Shown: in pieces, positions 1-12,100 of the stretch
Position numbering within the stretch: position 1 is the stretch's first letter
Layout of the letters: every line of letters begins with the position of its first letter
DNA from: Dugong dugon
Lineage: Eukaryota > Chordata > Mammalia > Sirenia > Dugongidae
Assembly: GCA_030035585.1 (NCBI GenBank)
Contig: CM057468.1
Span: 52,076,145 to 52,140,144 of the forward strand
Length of the DNA: 64,000 nucleotides
Direction of reading: 5' to 3'
Position numbers and translations under genes: made by a program
The notes under the pieces: model-generated
Databases searched by the model: none
What the model was told of the DNA's origin: nothing
The model's input: only the letters and a program-made list of their open reading frames with translations

Positions 1-842
1 CACCTGGTCTACTTACAGAAATACAAGTTAAAACCATACCTTGTTCACTTATCAGCCATTGGCCAAGATCTAACTGGAACACAGCTACATTCCTACCTTG
101 CTGGTGAAGGTGTGGATTGGTTCAGCCTATCCAGAGGGCAATACATCATGATCCATGAAAATTGCAAATGCATGCATCCTTTAACCCAGCAATTCCCCTT
201 TAAGGAATTTATGAACCTAAAGTTCACTGTTAGGCAAGTGGTTAAAACAATTATGGCAGACCCATACAATGAAAAATTATATGTGGCTTTTAAGAAGAAT
301 AAGGAAGCTTAATAATATGGGGCTCTGGTGGTGCAGTGGTTAAGAGCTATAGCTGCTAACCAAAAGGTTGGCAGTTTTAATTCACCAGCCTATGGAAACC
401 CTATGGGGCAGTTCTACCCTGTCCTATAGGGTTGCTGAGTCAGAATCGACTTGATGGCAACGAGTTTGATTTTTTTTTTTTTTAATATGTATACATGGGA
501 TTATTTCTAAGAAATAATGTGGAATGAAAAAAAGGAAGATGTAGAACAATACATGCAGTATGATACCATTTGAGTTAAAAAGATTATATTTTTATGCATA
601 TATATTTTATATATGTAATTTATAATTATATATATAATATGTATAAGTAAATGATTGTGTATGTAAAGATTATCAGACTACCTGTAAAAGGATATACAAG
701 ATAATAATGGTAACCTCCAGGATAAGGGAATGAGGGAGTAGGGAACAGGGGTATCAGGGAGATTCACTATGTACTCTTTTATACCTTTTTGAATTGTGTA
801 TGATGTATAGTATTATCAATTCAAAAATAAAATAATGTAAAA
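1..842 (+). mobile_element. L1M-family LINE 3' end (partial), split by an AfroSINE
   Basis: From about 240 the sequence follows the typical end of an old mammalian L1: the 'ATACAATG..AAAATTATATG' and 'GAATAAGGAAGCTT' stretch, an AT-rich 3'UTR, a 'TAACCTCCAGG' segment and a terminal AAAATAAAATAATG tail. An AfroSINE interrupts it at 318-483. The first 240 bases are less clear and may be the same element. Confidence 0.6.
312..484 (+). mobile_element. AfroSINE (short form)
   Basis: tRNA-derived head (CTCTGGTGGTGCAGTGGTTAAG), a middle AAACCCTATGGGGCAGTTCT and an RTE-like tail (GAGTCAGAATCGACTTGATGG) followed by poly-T/TG. TAATAT occurs on both sides as a short target duplication. It sits inside an L1M 3' end. 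Confidence 0.9.
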
Positions 843-1057
843 AATTCTCAACACATGCAAAAAACTACTATACATGAAGCTGTGCTGGATATTTACAGGA
901 GGGATAGAGAAGACAAGTTTGGAGAATACTCTGTGAGTGAATGAAAATCAGTATCAATATTTAGCATTTCCTTTCATTTCAGAGTTTGAGAAGAAGCACT
1001 TTTGCATGAGAAACGCTGAAAACCTCAGCAGCTAAGGCTCTGGCGCATGCTCTCAAT

Positions 1058-1249
1058 CAGGTGTCTGCAAACCTTTTCTGCAACAGGCCAGACAGTAAAT
1101 ACTTATAGGCCACATATGGTTTCTGTTGCATATTCTTTGTTTTTAAAACAATCCCTACTAATGCAAAAACCACTTAGTTCACTGGGGGCCTTACAAAAAC
1201 AGGCCAGAGGGCTGGATTTAGCCAGTGGGGCGTAGTTTGCTGACCCCTG
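1058..1249 (+). mobile_element. hAT-Charlie-type non-autonomous DNA transposon
   Basis: Ends are imperfect inverted repeats: CAGGTGTCTGCAAAC at the left and the complement of CAGGGGTCAGCAAAC at the right (13/15 match). The inside contains 'GGCCAGACAGTAAATA' and 'GCTGGATTTAGCC', as in common placental hAT MITEs. Flanking 8-mers match only in CTCT, as expected for an old insertion. Confidence 0.75.
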
Positions 1250-1355
1250 CTCTAGGTCTAGGAGAGTGGTTCTCAAAGTGTGTTTCCCTGACCAGCAGCA
1301 TCAGCACCACCTGGAAACTTGACAGAAACCCAAATTATCAGCCCCATCATCCCAG

Positions 1356-4300
1356 CCCCATGCGTCTTGTCAGTTTGTTGTACTGTGGTGGCTTGCGTGT
1401 ATCTGTGATACTGGAAGCTAGGCCACCAGTATTTCACATACCAGCAGGGTCACCCTTGGTGGACAGATTTCAGTAGAGCTTCCAGACTCAGACTAGAAAG
1501 AAGGACCTGGTGGCCTACTTCTGAAAAAACTGGCCAGTGGAAGCCTTATGAATAGCAGCAGAACATTCTCTGCTGTAGTGCTGAAAGAGGGAAGACACTC
1601 AAAATACGAATGGGGAACAGCTGCCTCCTCAAAGTAGAGTCGACCTTAATGACGTGGAAGGAGTCAAGCTTTCAGGACCTTCATTTGCTGAGGCGGCAAA
1701 ACTCAAAATGAGAATAAACAGCTGCAAACATCCATTAATAATTGGAACATGGAATGTATGAAGTATGAATCTAGGAAAATTGGAAATCATCAAAAATGAA
1801 ATGCATACACATTGATATCCTAGGCATTAGTGAGCTGAAATGGACTGGTACTGGCCATTTTGAATTGGACAGTCACATGGTCTACTGTGCTGAAATTAAA
1901 GAGGAATGGAGTTGCATTCACTGTTACAAAGAATATCTCAAGATCTACCCTGAAGTACAATGCTGTCAGTGATAGGATAATATCCATACACCTACAAGGA
2001 CGACCAACCAGTTAATATGACTATTATTCAAATTCACGCACCAATCACTAATGAGGAAATTGAAGATTTTTACCAATTTCTGCAGTTTGAAATTGATCAA
2101 ACATGCAATCAAGATGCACTGATAATTACTAGTGATTGGAATGCAAAAGTTGGAAACAAAGAAGGATCAGCAGTTGGAAAATATGGCCTTGGTGACAGAA
2201 ACGACGCTGGAGATCACATGATAGAATTTTGGAAGACCAACGACTTCTTCATTGCAAATACCTTTTTTCAACAACATAAATGACAACTATACATGTGGAC
2301 CCTGCCAGATGGAATACACAGGAAACAAATTGACTACATCTGTGGAAAGAGATGATGGAGAAGATAAATTATCATCAATCAGAATAAGGCCAGGGGCCAA
2401 CTGTGGAACAAACTATTAATTGCTTACATGCAAGTTCAAGTTGAAGCTGAAGAAAATTAGAGCAAGTCCATGAGAGCCAAAATATGACCTTCAGTACATC
2501 CCACTTGAATTTAGAGACCATCTCAAGAACAGATTTGACACACTGAACACTAATGACCAAAGACTAGACGAGCTGTGGAATGACATCAAGGACATTATAC
2601 ATGGAGACAGCAAAAGGTCATTAAAACGACAGGAAAGAAAGAAGAGACCAAAATAGATGTCAGGAGAGACTCTGAAACTTGCTCTTGAATGCAGAGTAGC
2701 TAAAGGAAGAAATGACCAAGTAAAAGAGCTGAACAAAAGATTTCAAAGGGCAGCTCTAGAAGACAAAGTTAAGTATTATAATGAAATGTACAAAGACCCG
2801 GAGTTAGGAAACCGAAAGGGAAGAACACATTTGGCATTTCTCAAGCTAAAAGAACTGAAGAAAAAATTCAAGCCTTGAGTTGCAATATTGAAGGATTCTA
2901 CAGGGAAAATAGTGAATGATGCAGGAAGGAGCAAAAGAAGATGGAAGGAATACAAAGAGTCACTGTACCAAAAAGAAATTAGTTGACGTTCAACCATTTC
3001 AGGAGGTAGCATATGATCAAGAACCGATGGTACTGAAGGAAGAAGTCCAAGCTACACTGAAGGCATTGGCGAAAAGCAACCGACAGAATACTAATTGAGA
3101 TGTTTCAACAAACGGATGCAATGCTGGAGGTGCTCACTCATCTATGTCAAGAAATTTGGAAGACAGTTTCCTGGCCAACCAACTGGAAGAGATCCATAAT
3201 TGTATCCATTCGAAAAAAAGGTGATTCAACAGAATGCGGAAATTATCAAGTAATATCAATATCACACAGAAGTAAAATTTTGCTGAAGATCATTCAAAAG
3301 TGGTTGCAGCAGTACATCAACAGGGCCAGCGAACTGCCAGAAGTTCAAACCGGATTCAGAAGAGGACATGGAAATAGGGATATCATTGCTGATGTCCGAT
3401 GGATCTTGGCTGAAAGCAGAGAATACCAGAAAGATGTTTACCTGTTTTACTGGCTACGCAAAGGCATGTGACTGTGTATCATAACAAATTATGGATAACA
3501 CTGCGAAGAATGGGAATTCCTGAACACTTAATTGTGCTCAGGAGGAACCTATACATAGACCAAGAGGCAGTTGTTCGAGCAGAACAAAGGAATGCCGCAT
3601 GGTTTAAAGTCAGGAAAGGTGTGTCAGGATTGTATCCTTTCACCATACTTATTCAATCTGTATGCTGAGCAAATAATCCGAGAAGCTGGACTGTATGAAG
3701 AAGAATGCGGCATCAGGATTGGAGAAGACTCATCAACAACCTGCCATATGCAGATGATACAACCTTGCTTGCTGAAAGTGAAGAGGACTTGAAGCACTTA
3801 CTGATCAAGATCAAAGACTACAGTCTTCAGTATGGATTGCACCTCAACATAAAGAAAACAAAATCCTCAAATAAGCAAAATCATGATAAATGCAGAAAAA
3901 CTGAAGTTGTCAAGGATTTCATTTTACTTGGATCCACAATCAACGCCCATGGAAGCAGCAGTCAAGAAATCAAATGATGTATTGCATTGGGCAAATCTGC
4001 TGCAAAGACTTCTTTAAAGTGTTAAAAAGGAAAGATGTCACTTTGGGGACTAAGGTATGCCGTACCCAAGCCATGGTATTTTCAATCGCCTCATAGCTGG
4101 ACAATGAATAAGGAAGACCAAAAAAGATGCGTTTGAATTATGGTGTTGGCAAAGAATACTGAATATACCACAGACTGCCAGAAGAATGACTAAATCGGTC
4201 TTGGAAGAAGTATAGCCAGAATGCTCCTTCGAAGCAAGGATGGTGAGACTTTGTCTCACATACTTTGAACATATTTTCAGGAAGGGCCAGTCCCTGCAGA

Positions 4301-4851
4301 AGGACATCATGCTCGTTAAAGCAGTTGTTGTTGTCAGGTGCTCGAGTCGGTTCCAATTCACAGTGACCCTACGTACTACAGAACCAAACACTGCCTGGTC
4401 CTGCACCACGCTCACAATCGTAGTTATGCTTCAGCCCATGTTGCAGCCACTGTGTCAATCCATCTCATTGAGGGTCTTCCTCTTTTTCACTGACGCTGTA
4501 CTCTACCCAAGCATGACGTCCTTCTCCAGGGACTGATCCTTCCTGACAACATGTCCAAAGTATGTGAGACACAGTCTCGCCAACCTTGCTTCTAAGGAGC
4601 ATTCTGGGTGTACTTCTTCCAACACAGATTTGTTTGTTCTTTTGGCAGTCCATGGTATATTCAATACACCAATGGTAAAGTAGATGGTCAGCGAAAAAGA
4701 GAAAGACCCTCAACAAGATGGACTGACACAGTAGCTGCAACAATGGGCTCAAGCATAGTAATGACTGAGGATGGCACAGGACCGGGCAGTGTTTTTTTCT
4801 GTTGTACACAGGGTTGCTATGAGTCGGAAATGACTCAACGGCACCTAACAA
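1356..4851 (+). mobile_element. RTE (BovB-like) LINE, near full length, decayed
   Basis: A BovB-like 5' end (CAGTTTGTTGTACTGTGGTGG) is followed by remnants of an AP-type endonuclease (about 1740-2280, with [13 protein letters not shown] and an [12 protein letters not shown] motif) and a reverse transcriptase (about 3100-3980, with the YADD box near 3735 in a frame reading [12 protein letters not shown]). The 3' tail is GGTTGCTATGAGTCGGAA..GGCACCTAACAAC. Stops and frameshifts break all frames. Target duplications CATCATCCCAG (1345-1355) and CATCATCTCAG (4852-4862) differ by one base. An antisense RTE fragment is nested at 4323-4672. Confidence 0.9.
4323..4672 (-). mobile_element. Antisense 5'-truncated RTE nested in the sense RTE
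   Basis: Begins with the complement of an RTE 3' end (GTTGTTGTTGTCAGGTGCTC) and runs upstream to the 'CCATGGTATATTCAATA' region. The host RTE resumes at GGTAAAGTAGATGGTCAGCG. Short GTTAAAG/GGTAAAG flanks may be the target duplication. Bases about 4465-4670 are the inverted complement of about 4130-4320. Confidence 0.85.
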
Positions 4852-4899
4852 CATCATCTCAGATCCCCTGAATCAGAAGAGTTTGAGAGCCACTGGGTA

Positions 4900-5355
4900 G
4901 AAGGCCTTCACACAGGCTGCAGGCATGCTGTGTAATCTATAACCACTATACTCCCAACAAGAGAAGGCAGGTACGAGAGATGGAGAGAGAGAAGGAGGGA
5001 ACTGTTTGTAGTCAAGAGGCCAGTAAGTAAAAGTGGGTGACTATAGCCAACTGTGCTGACCCCTGGAGGAAGGACAAGCTATGGCACCCTCCTGCTGATA
5101 AGCTTTTTCTCTCCAAGGATAGAGCTGGGGACAAACACTCTGGCACCTGTCCCCTGAGGAGCTCCTTACTCCTTAGGCTTATTGGAGTTATTCCTTTGAG
5201 AGTTAAGCATTATCATTTGTCAATTTTTAATAAGATCTTGGTCTGGTCCATTATGGTGGCTCTGAATGTATATTTCATTTTTATTTTATATCTAATTTTC
5301 TTTTAATCGTAAACTGTTTTAGTTTTGTTTTATTTATCACCTCTTCTGTTTCTTT
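4900..5355. other. Intron 6 sequence, no recognised element
   Basis: Contains a short purine-rich run (GAGAGATGGAGAGAGAGAAGG near 4975) and no recognisable repeat family or exon. Confidence 0.4.
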
Positions 5356-5359
5356 TTTT

Positions 5360-5720
5360 TTGGCTTTAACAAAGAGAAATTTACTTTCTCACAGTCTAGT
5401 AGGCTAGAAGTCCAAATTCAGGGCATCAGCTCCAGGGGGAAGCTTTCTGTCTCTGTCAGCCTCCTCATCACTCTTCCCTTGGTCTGGGAGCAGCATCTCA
5501 GCGTGGGAACCTCAGGTCCAAAGAATGCTCTTTTCTCCTGGTGCTGCTGTCTTGGTGGTATGAGGTCCCCAATTCTCTGCTTCCTTCCCTTTCATTTCAC
5601 CTCTTCTTAAAAGTAAACCCAAGTCAGACAGTAGGAAGGCAAGTGACAATCGGAACAAGGGAGGCGGGAGGCCTTTTCCCCATTTAGTTCTGCCCAGAAC
5701 CTAAAGCTTGGAACAGTCTC
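5360..5720 (-). mobile_element. Solo LTR, 3' part, antisense (same family as 15881-16380)
   Basis: 'CTTTAACAAAGAGAAATTTA', 'CTAGTAGGCTAGAAGTCCAA' and 'GGAACCTCAGGTCCAAAGAA' are the complement of the R/U5 side of the solo LTR found intact elsewhere in this window. The distal end and the U3 part are missing or decayed. Confidence 0.7.
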
Positions 5721-6295
5721 AGCTGCCTGTGCTTGAAGTCAAGGAGTTGGAGAATGACTAACTATTCTTTATGAAAAAAAAATAAAAAAGAAAAAATTAT
5801 AATAAACTTGGCAAGTCAAAGAAACTAAATAACAAAACTTGCTACTTAAGAGTCTAATCCTCACACTTGATTGAATTTCTGGAATAATCCTGCTATCCTG
5901 TTTCTAAATTCAGAATCCACATAAGAAGTGAATACTATATTCTGACTGAGACTGGCTAGTTGTCTTCAACAGCTCACACCATATACGAAGAAACAGCTGG
6001 AGCTTTTTATCCAATGAAAGTCTAAGGCCAGGAAAATAACACATAGTTTAATATCAGTAAGACCTGATATTAAAATGCACGAAATCCAAATGAGGAAAGC
6101 CCTAAAGGCATTTCCTTGGCCCCGATTTTCTTTCACCTTTCTGCACCTAAGACACTAGTGACTATCTTATGTACTACCTCTTAAAATCCTCTACACCCTG
6201 GTTTCAAGACACCAGCCTTTGGTTTAATTAACTCTGTGAATTCTCTTTTCCTGGTTCTTTTCATCCTTCTACCCCTTAAATGTGGGTATTTGTAA

Positions 6296-6453
6296 GCAGC
6301 CCTGGTGGCACAGTGGTTAAGAGCTTGGCTGCTAACCAAAAGGTGAGCAGTTTGAATCTACCAACCGATCCTTGGAAACCCTATGGGGCAATTCTACCCT
6401 GTCCTATAGGGTGCTCTGAGTCGGAATCGACTTGATGTCAATGAGCTTGGTCC
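6296..6453 (+). mobile_element. AfroSINE (short form)
   Basis: CCCTGGTGGCACAGTGGTTA head, CTATGGGGCAATTCTACCCT middle and GAGTCGGAATCGACTTGATG tail; a clear, moderately diverged copy in KLHL7 intron 6. Confidence 0.92.
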
Positions 6454-6491
6454 TTTACTCATATTCTCTTCTCTTTCCATTGACAACCTTA

Positions 6492-6664
6492 ACGAAAAAA
6501 CCAAACTTGTTGCTGCTGAGTCAATTCTAACTCACAGTGATTCTACGGGACAGAGGCGAACTGCCCCATGAGGTTTCCAAAGAGTGGCTCATGGATTTGA
6601 ACCAATCTTTTGGTTAGCTGCTGCAACTCTCCATAGCTCTTAACTACTGTATCATCAGGGCTCC
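6492..6664 (-). mobile_element. AfroSINE, antisense, with perfect target duplication
   Basis: Complement of the SINE (AACCAAACTTG tail, CAGGGCTCC head). A perfect 12-bp repeat TTGACAACCTTA flanks it at 6480-6491 and 6665-6676, as made by LINE-driven target-primed insertion. Confidence 0.93.
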
Positions 6665-6676
6665 TTGACAACCTTA

Positions 6677-8985
6677 GTTGGGTTCAAATACTTTTAGTCT
6701 TTTTTCTATTTCATTTTTATTTAACAAAAAAGTAGTATACTATACCTTGTTTTATGCCTGTCAATTAAGAAAAATTTCCATATTATTATTCTCCTAAAAT
6801 ATTTTTAGTAACTATATAGCATTCCATTGTATAGATATAATATTTTTTCAATCTAGGGGGCAATATTGGGTGAACTTATTGAAAATCACAACAACACTAT
6901 TAAGTAGTAACGGTGTGATAAGTCTAACCAGAAATTTTACTTAACTTCTAAATCAAGAAGCAAGTGATACTATGTAATAATTAGGACACTCCAACTTATT
7001 ACCATTCTTGAGGATATCTTAGGCAGGGCTGAAAGTGCTCGTTTCTCTTTTATTTATTTCCTTTAACTTTGTGCCTCAAGCTAGTGATAAACAAAACAGC
7101 CAGCTGAGGTACCAAAAACAACTTAAAGGTTCAAAGTAAAATTTAACTACCTTCTAGGAGAGGCATTCTCACTCATCCCATATAAATTGAAATCTATACT
7201 TCTGTCCCATTTATAGGTAATTGTACATATGGATTTTTCTTTGAATAACGGGAATTCAAGTAGAGCCTAGAGTTAACAGGAGTAAACTTAACTCAGCATA
7301 TCACAGTCATTATGTTATGTATTTCATGCCTGTTTAAAGAACAATCTAAACTTCCACTTACAGCAGTAGGATGGATTAGACTTTCAGAAATAACCTCTCA
7401 CTACAAAGTAACTATAAATGCTGGAAGGAATAAAACAAATATCCTTTCAAATGCAAGCTAAGATCCCAAGAGATCAGAAGGCCAAAAATGAAGAGGGAGC
7501 TAGACACCAGAATGGTGAGCATAAAGAGACTCTGGAGCTACTCTGAGGGCCTTTGATAATACTGGAAACCTTGAAATTGTTCCTATTGGCTATATGAAGG
7601 AGAGGAGATAAGGTCTTGGACCTGTACAAGCTAATGAGTTAGAAATGAGATCTCTGCCTAAAGCTGGATCAGCTGGATTGGTTACACTTTTAGTGAAAAG
7701 ACAGGCTAAGAAAATACTCCACCTGCTGGCAAAGGAAGGAACGGTAACTTGTCTGTTTCAATTTCAGCTCCAGGTAGAGATAAAGTCTCCCTCCCCTAAA
7801 AATTTATGACAGCTTTGCCCTCAAGCAAGTCTGAGGTCCCAAACCCTACCTACAAGTCTAGGAAACTACAAGCCAAGACATTAATTCAAAGTAGTCCTGG
7901 AATGTCGTGCTCCAGGGTATTTGGCAAAAACAAACACTATTCTTTTGAGTAGAACAAAAAAGACACCAGGAACACAGCTCTCAACTCATAATCCAAGTTT
8001 ACAAAACAGATAAATTAAACTACCAGGAGTAAGCTGAGAGAACCAACAAATATCATTTGGTCTTCAAGACTTCAGATATGGGTATTATCAAACACTGATC
8101 AAAAATAACTATATTTAAGATTTTAAGGAAATAAAAGAATTGAAAACATGTAAAAGGAAAAAAAGACACTTGGAAATGACCAGGCAGATTTGGAAAAATT
8201 TAAATATCGATGAATTAAAAAGCCACAGAGAAAATTCACATGATCTATAAGGGATGAAAATGAGACTGTGGGCAGACGTTAACAGCGTTGATGAAAGCAT
8301 GGTGGAATAATATCTTCAGAGTGTTGGCAGCACATATGTTTACCTAGAATTGCATGACCAGTTAAAATTACACTTAAGAATAGAGTGAATAAAAACTAAA
8401 TACAGATAACCAAAAACAGTTTACTATGTAAAGGATGTTCTTGAGGAATATGGAAAATAATCTCAGAAGAAAGGTCTAAGATGCAAGAAAGAAGGGTGGG
8501 CAAATAGACTGGCAAACACAGATAAATATAAACATGCACTCACTATATTTAAAAAAAGATTAGAATATCCCATTTGGAAGGTTAAAATAAATTACAACTG
8601 AATATAAGGTTTAAAGGTAAAAAAAGAAATTCATAAATGCACAGAAGGAAAATTTTGGTGATTAAAAAAAATCATCTTGGAATAGGGAAGACCTTTCCAA
8701 CCATATCACAAAAGCCAGATTATCACAAAGCTGTTGTTTACAAAAGTAGAGAAACTAAAAGTAATTTTTACATTCTATCACACATATCCCTAAAAAATAA
8801 GACCAAGGCTCAGTCTCCTTCAGGCGTACAGCTGAGAAGCCCAATGAAGTATCTAGAAGACCAAAGACTTGAATGTTTATTTCTGGTTACTCAGTCTGAT
8901 CCATTCCAAAGGGCTTTAGGCCCATGAGAAACTGGCCACATGATTAGGTTATAAAAGGATATAAAAGAATATTAAGTCAACTTAC
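6677..8985. other. Intron 6 of KLHL7, no recognised element
   Basis: AT-rich intronic DNA of 2.3 kb. No long open frame, splice-flanked exon or clear repeat was recognised on either strand. It may hold old, highly diverged repeats. Confidence 0.5.
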
Positions 8986-9160
8986 TTATCACCATCTTAA
9001 GGCATTCAGGATTGTCTTGAATAAGTGGTTCAGCTTGTACCGTTTTACTTAAGAAATTCTTTGATATAAGAGGAAACCTGACTTTAGCAAGGATATCAAC
9101 CATAAACGGCTGGCGATTAGGTTCATCATATTTCAACCACCTGACTGCAGCATCATAAAC
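8986..9160 (-). CDS. KLHL7: KLHL7 exon 6 (residues 207-264, rest of BACK)
   Basis: 175 nt encoding [19 protein letters not shown] through [12 protein letters not shown], completing BACK. The acceptor is CCTTAG|GTTTATG and the donor ATAA|GTAAGT, phase 1. This is the last exon visible. The next exon (start of the Kelch region) was looked for on the minus strand from 8985 to 1 and not found, so intron 6 is longer than 8985 bp. Confidence 0.96.
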
Positions 9161-12100
9161 CTAAGGGGCAAAAACAGCATAGTAAAATCCATGGACGGCA
9201 GCAACATCTCTAATTACCTATGTTTACTGTCTCATTGGAGGAGGAGAACCTCATTAGAGACAACCACTTATTCCCAATATTTTGTTCAAATATTTGCTTT
9301 AATCCCCAAACACCTGCCTATACTTTAGAACATTTATACATTGCTCTAGTGATTCTTGTAGGTAATTTGTTTTCCAGAACTAACTACTACTACATAATGT
9401 AATGACAGGAGGACGTTGAATTTATGACTATTTTTTTTTTTTTTAAACAAAATAGCTTCCTTTTTGGAAGGAGATCTGATGTACATCTGTACAGAAAAAA
9501 ACCTATTGGTCAATGATAATTTCAATATATGCTCACTTGGTACCAAGAAAATAGGTTAATTTCCCAAGAGGTTTTTCACCCCAGGAGATATGAAGGTCCC
9601 ACATAATTTTATTTCAATCTTTTATTCTTGAATCATGAACTGGTAGATATATCTGTATTCCAGAAACTTTAAGATATAAAAATTCTATACTTAAAAATAA
9701 ATCACAGGATATTGTCTTCCAAAATAACACTGTAGCATTCATTTAACTGCACTGAACAAGTCCAAGTTTATTAACAGGATATGATTCACAAATCATTGAA
9801 CACATTAAAAACAAATCTATTAGCTCATATATACACATCTACCACACACTCAAATTGTTTGAGCTGGTTAATTGTGGGGTGGTATTAATAAGGCTCAACT
9901 TCTGATCTCCCTATGAGTTTATTTTTACATGAATTGGTCTACTTTTTAAATAAACTTTTTATTTTAGAATAGTTTTAGATGTATAGAAAAGATGCAAAAA
10001 TAGTACAAAGAGCTCTTACAACTGTTAAGATGTTACATTAATATGATACATTTATCACAACTAATGAACGACTACTGATAACACTGTGACTAACTAAGGC
10101 CATATTTCTTTCAAGGAACCCTGGTGGCCCAATGGTTAAGTGCTCAGCTGCTAACAGAAAGGTTGGCAGTTCGAACCTACCCAACAGCTCTACTGAAGAA
10201 AGACCTGGCAATCTTCTCCTTTAAAGATTACAGCCTAGGAAACCCTATGGGGCAGTTCCACTCTGTCCCATAGGATCACTGTGAGTCGAAAATCGAATCA
10301 GTGGCAGTAACCACCACCACCACCTTTTTTCAGATTCTTTAGTTTTTATCTAAAGAAGTTCTACCCCAGGGCCCTGTCCAGGACACCTCATTACATTTAG
10401 TTATCATGTCACCACAGGCTCCTCTAGACCGACAGTTTCTCAGACTTTCCTTGTTGTTGGTGACCTTGACAGTTTTGAGGAGTTCTGGTCAGGTATTTTG
10501 TAGTATGTCCGTCAACTTGGGTTTGATATTTTTCTCATGATTAGACTAGGGCTAGGGTTTTTTGGGGGGAAGACTAGAACAGTGGAGTCCCATTCTCATC
10601 ACATTTTATCAAGAGTATGTGGTATCTACATAATTTATCACTGATGATGTTAACCATGACCATCTGGCTGAGGCAGTGTTTTGTTAAGTTTCTTCAGTCT
10701 AAAGTTACTCTCTTCCTCCCTTTCCACACCATGTATTAGTCAATTAATTTTGATTATGGAACTGAGTTTTTTCCTTCTGCCAGTCAGAACCTCCAGTTCC
10801 AACCTGCCAACTTTCAGATTGATACTCTAAGCCATGATGAAGACTGGGGAAAAGAATATAGGTTAGTACAAACTTTTATCTTTAGAACAAAAGTAACCCA
10901 AACCACATGATCGTCTTATAGTACCTGCAGTAGTTTCTGGGTGGCGCAAACTGTTAAGCACTGAACTAGTAGCCGAAAGGTTGGTAGTTTGAACTCACCT
11001 ACAGGCACCTTGGGAGACACATCTGGTGATCTGCTTCTGAAAGGTCACAGCCTTGAAAACCTTAGGAGCAGTTCTATTCTGCACAGTGGGGTTGCTATGA
11101 GTTGGAACTGACTCAAAGGCCACTAAAAATAGCAAGAAGTTTCCTATTGTTGCTATAACAAACTACCACAAACTTAGTGGCTTAAAACAACACAAATTTA
11201 TTATCTTAAGGTTCTGCAAGTTAGGAGTCTGAAGCAGGTCTCACTGGGTTAAAATCAAGGTTCCAGTAGGGCTGTGTTCCTCTGGAGGTTCTAGGTAAGA
11301 ATCCATTTCTTTGCCTTTTCCAGCTTCTAGTGGCCGCCTGCATTCCTTAGCTTGTGGCCCCTTCCTCCATCTTCAAAGCCAGCAATAGCCAGTCTAGTCT
11401 TTCTCACCTTGTATCACTCTGACACTGACTCTTTTGCATCCCTCATCCATTATTACTTTGGGCCCAACCAGATAATCCCTCCCTCTCAAGACCCTTAACT
11501 AAATCACATCTGCAAAGTTCCTTTTGCCACATAAGGGTTCTAGGGATTAGAATATGGATATCTTTGGGAGAGACATTATTCTGCCTACCATGGTACCCAA
11601 CAGCTTTATCACTATCAAAATGGTCTATCTCTCAAATAGTCAGTCCTTACAAGCACCCAAGGCTTACTCTTCCTATGAAAAAGACTTTGGAACAGGGCTT
11701 TGAACCCGTTCTGCCCGGTTCAGTCATCATCAAGGAAATGTCACTGGAACAGATCTCAACTTTTAAAGTTAGGGTGAACTGGAAAGATACCTGAATGGGA
11801 AAAATTATGGGTCAAAGCCCTGCCTAAAACTTAAATCTCCTTCTTAGAGAACAAGTGCAGCATACATGTTGCACAGCAACCTAATCTCTTGCCCTCGGAT
11901 TTTGAGCACAGTCTGAAGCAGTGCTGCCAAGCTCAAAGATGGCGGCCTACCGTGCCACTTTGAATGTGTGTTGCTCTCTTAGACTCCTGCCAATAATCTA
12001 ATCTCACACATCAGGCTCCTGAAAGGGCTCTCACTACACATCTTCTGAGCTTCCCATTCCAGGGCTTTGAGCTGTAATTTCTCCCATGCTGGGTACTGTG

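Larger units (their letters stand above)
1263..4895 (+). mobile_element. MER5-like hAT MITE, split by an RTE LINE
   Basis: The left half (1263-1355: AGTGGTTCTCAAAG..CCAGCAGCATCAGCA..CACCTGGAA) and right half (4852-4895: CCTGAATCAGAAGAGTTTGAGAGCCACTG) make one MER5A-like element. Its ends are inverted repeats. The RTE at 1356-4851 sits between them. Confidence 0.75.

Noticed and set aside
318..390. tRNA-like sequence in the SINE heads
   Set aside because: Box A and B-like motifs belong to AfroSINE heads. They do not fold as intact tRNA genes and lack the expected ends.
1..8985. KLHL7 exon 7 and the Kelch repeats
   Set aside because: The minus strand was read for the segment that follows residue 264 and nothing matched; it must lie left of the window.
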